From an uncultured Erysipelotrichaceae bacterium (GTDB lineage Bacteria > Bacillota_I > Bacilli_A > Erysipelotrichales > Erysipelotrichaceae): DNA of 18,718 bases. How positions within the stretch are numbered: the stretch's first letter is position 1; the number at the start of each line of letters is the position of its first letter. Positions 14,477-18,718 of this stretch are shown piece after piece. The stretch covers positions 1 through 18,718 of the forward strand of contig CALNCD010000143.1 in the NCBI GenBank assembly GCA_937874965.1, written 5' to 3'. A program made the position numbers and the translations under genes. The notes beneath the pieces are model-generated. The model was not told the origin of the DNA. It did no database searches and saw nothing but the letters and a program-made list of their open reading frames with translations.

Positions 14477-15385
14477 GTGGTTAGCGTTTTATTCAATCAG
14501 ATTTTAATTATGTTCGCCCTTATCCTAATCGGTTATCTGCTGGTTCGGAAGGGGTTGTTGAATCGGCAATCGACCAAGGATTTTCCCACTCTTCTCGTCT
14601 ATGGCGCAATGCCCTGTGTCATCCTAAATGCCTACAATCTGGAGTTCAGTGCACAACGCTTTGCTTTCTTAGGGTTGGCATTCCTCCTAGCTGCGCTTGT
14701 TCATCTTGTCTCCTTTGTCATTGCTCGTCTTTTTTTCAAGCATGAAGATGGCATCATGGAGTTTTCAGCGGCTTTCTCTAACGCTGGATTCATCGGCATA
14801 CCGCTTGTTCAAGCGGCATTAGGCGAAGAGGCTGTCTTCTATGTTTCCTCGTTTGTGGCGTTTCTGATGATCATGCAATTTACCTATGGTGCCTATATCA
14901 TCACAAAGTCCACCAAAGTGATCGCCTTGCGGAATATGCTGAAGATGCCTGTTCTGATTTCTACGTTTATCGGAATCCTGCTTTTTGTGTCGCAGATTCG
15001 CTACCCCGCATTTCTTGGCCGGACAATCTCAATCATTGCTGCATTGAATACACCATTAGCGATGATTAATATCGGGATTTATTTATCAGAGATTTCATTG
15101 ATAAGTCTCTTTATGAAGGGGCTTGTCTATCGGGCTTCATTGGTCAGATTGGTGATTATTCCCTTGGCTTTGGTGCTTGTCTTCAAACCTATTCCTGAAT
15201 CATTGAATCTGCTGAAGATGACCATGCTGATCGCTGCCAGCGCCCCTTCGCCTGCGAATGTCACCATTATCGCGGAAACGTATCAACGTGATGTGGATGA
15301 TGCAGTCCGTACCGTAAGTCTCTCGACATTGCTCTCAATCATTACTCTTCCGTTGATTGTCGCGCTTGCTCAGATGTTTTGGTAA
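14477..15385 (+). CDS. AEC (auxin efflux carrier-like) family permease
   Basis: 302 residues, typical for bacterial AEC transporters (about 300-320). It is hydrophobic throughout, with about ten membrane helices in two halves of five. The characteristic segments are present: FSNAGFIGIPLV at about 100-115 and NTPLAMINIGIYLS at about 195-208. An SAPSPANVTIIAE stretch near residue 255 corresponds to the conserved region of the second half. Known bacterial members transport malate, malonate or other organic anions; the substrate here cannot be told. The start is GTG 14477, with AGGAGG (14467-14472) overlapping the rel stop, so it is translated from the rel mRNA with 8 bp between the genes. No terminator or separate promoter was seen. 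Confidence 0.9.
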   Translation: MVSVLFNQILIMFALILIGYLLVRKGLLNRQSTKDFPTLLVYGAMPCVILNAYNLEFSAQRFAFLGLAFLLAALVHLVSFVIARLFFKHEDGIMEFSAAFSNAGFIGIPLVQAALGEEAVFYVSSFVAFLMIMQFTYGAYIITKSTKVIALRNMLKMPVLISTFIGILLFVSQIRYPAFLGRTISIIAALNTPLAMINIGIYLSEISLISLFMKGLVYRASLVRLVIIPLALVLVFKPIPESLNLLKMTMLIAASAPSPANVTIIAETYQRDVDDAVRTVSLSTLLSIITLPLIVALAQMFW

Positions 15386-15439
15386 GTCTGTTAAGGTTTG
15401 ATTGATTTGCGAGGGCGATACGATCAAAGGCAGCAACCA

Positions 15440-15448
15440 TGGTATAAT
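15440..15448 (+). promoter_or_regulatory. Extended -10 promoter of the HAD phosphatase gene
   Basis: TGGTATAAT is a perfect extended -10 element; the -35 position carries no recognisable box. It predicts a transcription start near 15455, giving a 15-nt leader containing AAAGGAG before GTG 15470. Confidence 0.7.
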
Positions 15449-15469
15449 GGTGAAAAAGGAGATGCAGGT

Positions 15470-16300
15470 GTGATAAAACTCGTAGCCAGTGATTTAGACG
15501 GAACATTATTCAATTCAAAGGGTCAGATCAGTGATTATGGAATCCAGTTTGTCGTTGCGACAGGACGGTCGTATTCAGGCGCACAAACAGTTGTTGATCG
15601 TTTGGGTCTGCTTCAGGAAGGCTATGGTCTAATCTGTTTGAACGGGTTGCGGACCTATCATTTTCCTTCACTTGACTATTCTCAGCGTCATTTGCTGACC
15701 TATGAAAATTGCCTTGAATTGGAGGCACTGGGGAAACATTTCTATCTGGGGATTCTCTATTGTTTTGACGATATGATTTATTTTGAAATGAATCCGCGTG
15801 ACTATCAAGACTATACAATTGCGCTGGATCGTCATAATCTGCGGTTTTTCAAAGAAAACATGGCTACACAGGATATCGCTGACCTTCGTGAAATCAAGTC
15901 CCGTTTTGAACAGGGAGATCCGATTTTGAAGGTCGTCTATGTTCAGTCGCCGGCATTTATGGACTTAATTCTGGAGCGGGTAAGACAGGCGATTAATCCG
16001 TTGTTTAATCTGTCGTTAGTCGGCAGCGGTTGGGCAGAGGTGGTTTTTAAAGATATTAACAAAGGAATTGCCTTGCGGGAGTATGGTGAATCCTTAGGAA
16101 TTGCAGCAGATGAGATAATGGCGTTCGGCGATGCCGAAAATGATCTGGAAATGCTCAGCAGCATTCCGAACGGAATCGTTATGGCTAATGGAATGGACAG
16201 TGTCAAGGCTATCGCTTCAGCTCAGGCCAAGTCCAATGATGACGATGGTGTTGCCCGTTATTTGGTTGACTATCTGGGTATTGATGACAGCATGGACTGA
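15470..16300 (+). CDS. Cof-type HAD-superfamily phosphatase with a short internal deletion
   Basis: 276 residues from GTG 15470, with AAAGGAG (15455-15461) 8 nt upstream. The frame extends further back to 15398, but those codons contain the promoter and show no homology. HAD motif I SDLDGT (Asp8 and Asp10), motif II ATGR (30-33), motif III Lys198 (INKG) and motif IV GDAEND (220-225) are all present. A cap domain of the Cof (type IIB) class lies between motifs II and III. These enzymes dephosphorylate sugar phosphates, flavin or pyridoxal phosphates. Between motif I and motif II the family has about 20 residues after the conserved IS; here only nine (DYGIQFVVA) precede TGR. The first helix of the Rossmann-like core is therefore missing, by an in-frame loss of roughly 33 nt. 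Function may be impaired. The cap domain looks complete. Confidence 0.85.
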   Translation: MIKLVASDLDGTLFNSKGQISDYGIQFVVATGRSYSGAQTVVDRLGLLQEGYGLICLNGLRTYHFPSLDYSQRHLLTYENCLELEALGKHFYLGILYCFDDMIYFEMNPRDYQDYTIALDRHNLRFFKENMATQDIADLREIKSRFEQGDPILKVVYVQSPAFMDLILERVRQAINPLFNLSLVGSGWAEVVFKDINKGIALREYGESLGIAADEIMAFGDAENDLEMLSSIPNGIVMANGMDSVKAIASAQAKSNDDDGVARYLVDYLGIDDSMD

Positions 16301-16324
16301 TTCCGTAATTCTCTTGTTTTTGGC

Positions 16325-16353
16325 TTGTTTGCAGGCTTTAGGTGTGGTATATT
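16325..16353 (+). promoter_or_regulatory. Promoter of the hisS-aspS operon
   Basis: -35 TTGTTT (16325-16330), a 17-nt spacer, and -10 TATATT (16348-16353) with an extended TGG element (16345-16347). Transcription would begin near 16360, at the start of the T-box leader. It begins 25 bp after the HAD gene stop. Confidence 0.75.
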
Positions 16354-16359
16354 AATGGC

Positions 16360-16569
16360 ATAGTTCAATGATCAAGAAGGATCTGATGGAAAGCAAACAG
16401 AGAAAGAGCGGTTGGTGCAAGCTCTTTGTGATCATCAGTGAAGACACTTGGGAGATAAAGTGGTGAATTCAGTAGTCACTTTCGTCGGAGGCGTTAACTC
16501 TTTGAGAGCACAGCAAAGCTGTGAAGTAAGGTGGCATAGCGTTCAAGCGTCCTTCGTGGGCGTTTTTTT
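16360..16569 (+). promoter_or_regulatory. T-box leader of the hisS-aspS operon, tRNA-Asp type
   Basis: Stem I can be folded as CAAG (16373-16376) / CTTG (16447-16450), then the specifier internal loop, then CTGATG (16383-16388) / CATCAG (16433-16438), and a distal stem AAAGAGC (16403-16409) / GCTCTTT (16421-16427). The specifier loop strand TGAAGACA holds GAC (16443-16445, Asp) followed by A. The T-box sequence AAGGTGGCATAGCG is at 16528-16541. The bulge UGGC (16532-16535) would pair with an acceptor end carrying discriminator G, as in tRNA-Asp, rather than the C of tRNA-His. The leader ends in a terminator. Uncharged tRNA-Asp would favour the antiterminator and raise both synthetases. Confidence 0.88.
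16545..16569 (+). terminator. Regulated terminator of the T-box leader
   Basis: 8-bp stem AAGCGTCC (16545-16552) / GGGCGTTT (16558-16565), including two G-U pairs, 5-nt loop TTCGT, and a T tract to 16569. The T-box sequence immediately upstream would compete with its 5' arm to form the antiterminator. Confidence 0.85.
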
Positions 16570-16590
16570 ATGGTTATGGAGGTAAGAAAG

Positions 16591-17865
16591 ATGAGTTATC
16601 AAGGACCAAAAGGAACACAGGATTTATTCGGATCAGAAATTCTGAAGTGGGAGCAGATTGAAGCAATTGCCCGTCATAATTGCAAAGTGAATCACGTAAG
16701 TGAGATACGGACACCTGTATTTGAACATACGGAAGTATTCAAGCGTGAGAATGATAGTTCGGATGTGGTGAATAAGGAAATGTATACCTTCAAGGATTTC
16801 GGAAATCGTTCGATTACGCTGCGTCCGGAGGGAACAGCGGGGGTCATTCGCAGTTTTGTCCAGAATAAACTTTATGCTAATCCTGACCTGCCGATCAAGC
16901 TGTTCTATATTGGACCGAATTTCCGCTATGAGAATCCTCAGAAGGGAAGAACCCGAATTCATCATCAATTCGGGGTAGAGTTTTTAGGGATGAAGGAACC
17001 GCTCATTGATGTCGAGGTTATGGCCTTAGGGTTAAAGACGTTATCGGATATCGGCTTAACGTCCTTTAAACTGCATATCAATTCATTGGGTGATGAGTCA
17101 TCACGTCTGCGTTATCGCACTGCACTGAAGGAGCATTTTGCACCTGTTCTGGATGAGCTGTGTGAGGACTGCCATCGCCGTTATGAGCGCAATCCTTTGC
17201 GTATTTTGGATTGCAAGATCGATAAGGATCATCCTGCCGTTCTTAGTGCGCCTTCAGTGCTTGATTATCTCAGCGATGAAGCCGGTGACTATTTCAAGGG
17301 TGTTCAGCAGGGACTGGATGGTTTAGGGATTGATTATGTGGTGGATCCTCGGATTGTGAGAGGACTGGATTATTACACACATACAGTTTTTGAAGTTATT
17401 TCTACCCATCCGGAAATGGGCGCACAATCCACCTTGTTTGCTGGAGGACGCTATGATCAGTTGGTGCATTATTTCGGTGGACCAGAAATGAGTGCCATGG
17501 GCTTCGGGATGGGAATTGAGCGGCTATTGGTTGCATGTGAAGCAGAAGGGGTTCAGTTCAATCTTGATTCATCCATTGATGTTTACGGGATGCCTTTGAG
17601 TCCGCGTGCTGAAATTCTCTTGATGAACCTGAATCAGCAGCTGCGTGAACTGGGCTTTGTCGTTGATATGGACTATGGTCATCGTTCGATGAAGGCGCAG
17701 TTCAAGAGTGCTGATCGTTATGAAGCGAAGCTGCTGTTTATTGTCGGTGATGATGAAATTGAAGCGGGCTGTATCACTGTTAAGAACACGGAGACAAAGG
17801 TCCAGCATAAGGTGGCTATCAGTGAGATTGTAACATGGTGCCAAATAGAATTAGGAGAGCATTAA
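16591..17865 (+). CDS. hisS: Histidyl-tRNA synthetase
   Basis: 424 residues, normal for HisRS. It charges tRNA-His in the cytoplasm. Class II motif 2 is FRYENPQKGRTR from residue 111. The histidine-A signature RGLDYYTHTVFE starts at 257. Motif 3 GFGMGIER is at 304-311. The N-terminus (GPKGTQDLFG) and the C-terminal anticodon-binding domain (about 330-424) are also typical. ATG 16591 has GGAGG (16578-16582) 8 nt upstream. Another ATG at 16570 overlaps the leader terminator and lacks a site, so it is rejected. Stop TAA at 17863-17865 is followed by aspS after 1 bp. Expression is controlled by the T-box leader immediately upstream. Confidence 0.97.
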   Translation: MSYQGPKGTQDLFGSEILKWEQIEAIARHNCKVNHVSEIRTPVFEHTEVFKRENDSSDVVNKEMYTFKDFGNRSITLRPEGTAGVIRSFVQNKLYANPDLPIKLFYIGPNFRYENPQKGRTRIHHQFGVEFLGMKEPLIDVEVMALGLKTLSDIGLTSFKLHINSLGDESSRLRYRTALKEHFAPVLDELCEDCHRRYERNPLRILDCKIDKDHPAVLSAPSVLDYLSDEAGDYFKGVQQGLDGLGIDYVVDPRIVRGLDYYTHTVFEVISTHPEMGAQSTLFAGGRYDQLVHYFGGPEMSAMGFGMGIERLLVACEAEGVQFNLDSSIDVYGMPLSPRAEILLMNLNQQLRELGFVVDMDYGHRSMKAQFKSADRYEAKLLFIVGDDEIEAGCITVKNTETKVQHKVAISEIVTWCQIELGEH

Positions 17866-17866
17866 G

Positions 17867-18718
17867 ATGATGAGAACGATTGAAAACGGTGCATTGACCC
17901 GTGAGCATTGCAAAGAACAGGTAACGTTGGTCGGCTGGGTCGCGAAGCGCCGCAATTTTGGATCAATTGTCTTTATTGATTTGCGTGATCGGAGCGGAAT
18001 TGTCCAATTGGTCATTAATCAAGAAGAATTGCCAGAGGTTTCTCAGGTTAGAAATGAGTATGTCCTGCAAGTTTGCGGGCAGGTAGATCTGCGGAAGGAT
18101 CCTAATCCAAAACTGAAGACGGGCGAAGTTGAAGTCATTGTCCATGAACTTGTGATTGTGAATTCCGCCAAAACACCTCCTATTATTGTTGCGGATGAAA
18201 CAGATGCGTTGGAAGATACCCGGTTGAAATATCGCTATCTTGACCTGAGGCGTCCAGTGATGCAGCAGAAATTAATGATGCGTTCTAAAATGGTGAAGGC
18301 CATGCGGGAAGCATTGGATGAACTTGACTTTACGGAAGTAGAAACACCGATGCTGACCCGTTCATCCCCAGAGGGTGCACGGGAGTATTTGGTGCCTTCC
18401 CGGGTTCATGATGGCCAGTTCTATGCTTTGGCGCAATCTCCGCAGATTTTCAAGCAGTTATTGATGGTTGCCGGCATGGAGCGTTATTATCAAGTGGCCC
18501 GCTGTTTCAGAGATGAAGATCTTCGGGCTGACCGCCAGCTTGATTTTACGCAATTTGACTTTGAAGTCTCCTTTTTAAGCGAAGACGAGATACTTGCGAT
18601 CGGGGAGCATGTGGTTGAGAAAGTCATGGGCGCTGTGGGACTCGATGTTGAACTTCCCCTGGAGCGGATTACTTACGCCGATGCCATGGCACGCTTCGGC
18701 TCCGATAAGCCCGACCTC
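17867..18718 (+). CDS. aspS: Aspartyl-tRNA synthetase, N-terminal part (runs off the window)
   Basis: 284 codons are visible of a protein usually about 590 residues long. It charges tRNA-Asp. The N-terminal OB-fold anticodon domain (about 1-105: VGWVAKRRNFGSIVFIDLRD) is followed by the class II catalytic core with motif 1 (EVETPMLTRSSPEGAREYLV) and motif 2 (YYQVARCFRDEDLRADRQ, about 205-222). The visible part is intact. The start is ATG 17867, with AGGAG 9 nt upstream inside the end of hisS; the ATG one codon later is a possible alternative. The two genes form one operon under the Asp-type T-box. Confidence 0.96.
   Translation, partial: MMRTIENGALTREHCKEQVTLVGWVAKRRNFGSIVFIDLRDRSGIVQLVINQEELPEVSQVRNEYVLQVCGQVDLRKDPNPKLKTGEVEVIVHELVIVNSAKTPPIIVADETDALEDTRLKYRYLDLRRPVMQQKLMMRSKMVKAMREALDELDFTEVETPMLTRSSPEGAREYLVPSRVHDGQFYALAQSPQIFKQLLMVAGMERYYQVARCFRDEDLRADRQLDFTQFDFEVSFLSEDEILAIGEHVVEKVMGAVGLDVELPLERITYADAMARFGSDKPDL

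Noticed and set aside
16445..16447. CAC (His) as the T-box specifier
   Set aside because: Its last base is in a pairing stem and is followed by T, and the UGGC bulge fits a G discriminator; GAC (Asp) fits better. The overlap itself is kept as a finding.
1..18718. CRISPR arrays, insertion sequences, tRNA or rRNA genes
   Set aside because: Reading the intergenic regions shows no regularly spaced repeats, no transposase, no terminal inverted repeats and no tRNA-like cloverleaf sequence.

Overview
The window is 18.7 kb of chromosomal sequence with every convincing gene on the + strand. It looks like a Bacillota (Firmicutes) genome, most likely of the Erysipelotrichia type. The reasons are strong AGGAGG-type ribosome binding sites, a fused SecDF beside a ComN-like gene, and the order comN/secDF - recJ - apt - rel - hisS - aspS familiar from Bacillus. 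The hisS-aspS operon also sits behind a T-box leader. The class-level placement is inference from the divergence of the proteins.

Layout: (1) 3-167 is the C-terminal end of murD, followed by a strong terminator. (2) 168-629 is a gene-poor leader. It precedes a three-gene cassette (630-5338): a small secreted Ser/Gly/Tyr-rich protein, a 603-residue membrane-anchored helical protein, and a MacB-like ABC ATPase-permease fusion whose start overlaps the previous stop by 4 bp. I recognise neither of the first two proteins. The cassette looks like an export or immunity system for an unrecognised secreted peptide or protein, and it is the best candidate for an undescribed system. (3) 5339-5890 is non-coding, with a terminator and a promoter. 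(4) 5891-14468 is a housekeeping block: ComN-like regulator, SecDF, RecJ, a surface protein with bacterial Ig-like repeats, Apt, and Rel. (5) 14477-16300 holds an AEC-family permease and a Cof-type HAD phosphatase, where Bacillus would carry dtd. (6) 16325-18718 holds a promoter, an Asp-type T-box leader, hisS and a truncated aspS.

Three housekeeping genes are abnormal. The rel gene has lost about 23 nt between GGACTG repeats. This removes the HD hydrolase motif and breaks the reading frame. SecDF keeps its overall architecture, but both aspartates used for proton-driven translocation are replaced by hydrophobic residues (Leu323 and Ile629). The HAD phosphatase lacks about 11 residues between its first two motifs. 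Four predicted promoters share an extended -10 (TGnTATnnT) with a poor -35, and this explains how genes inside the block can be transcribed separately.
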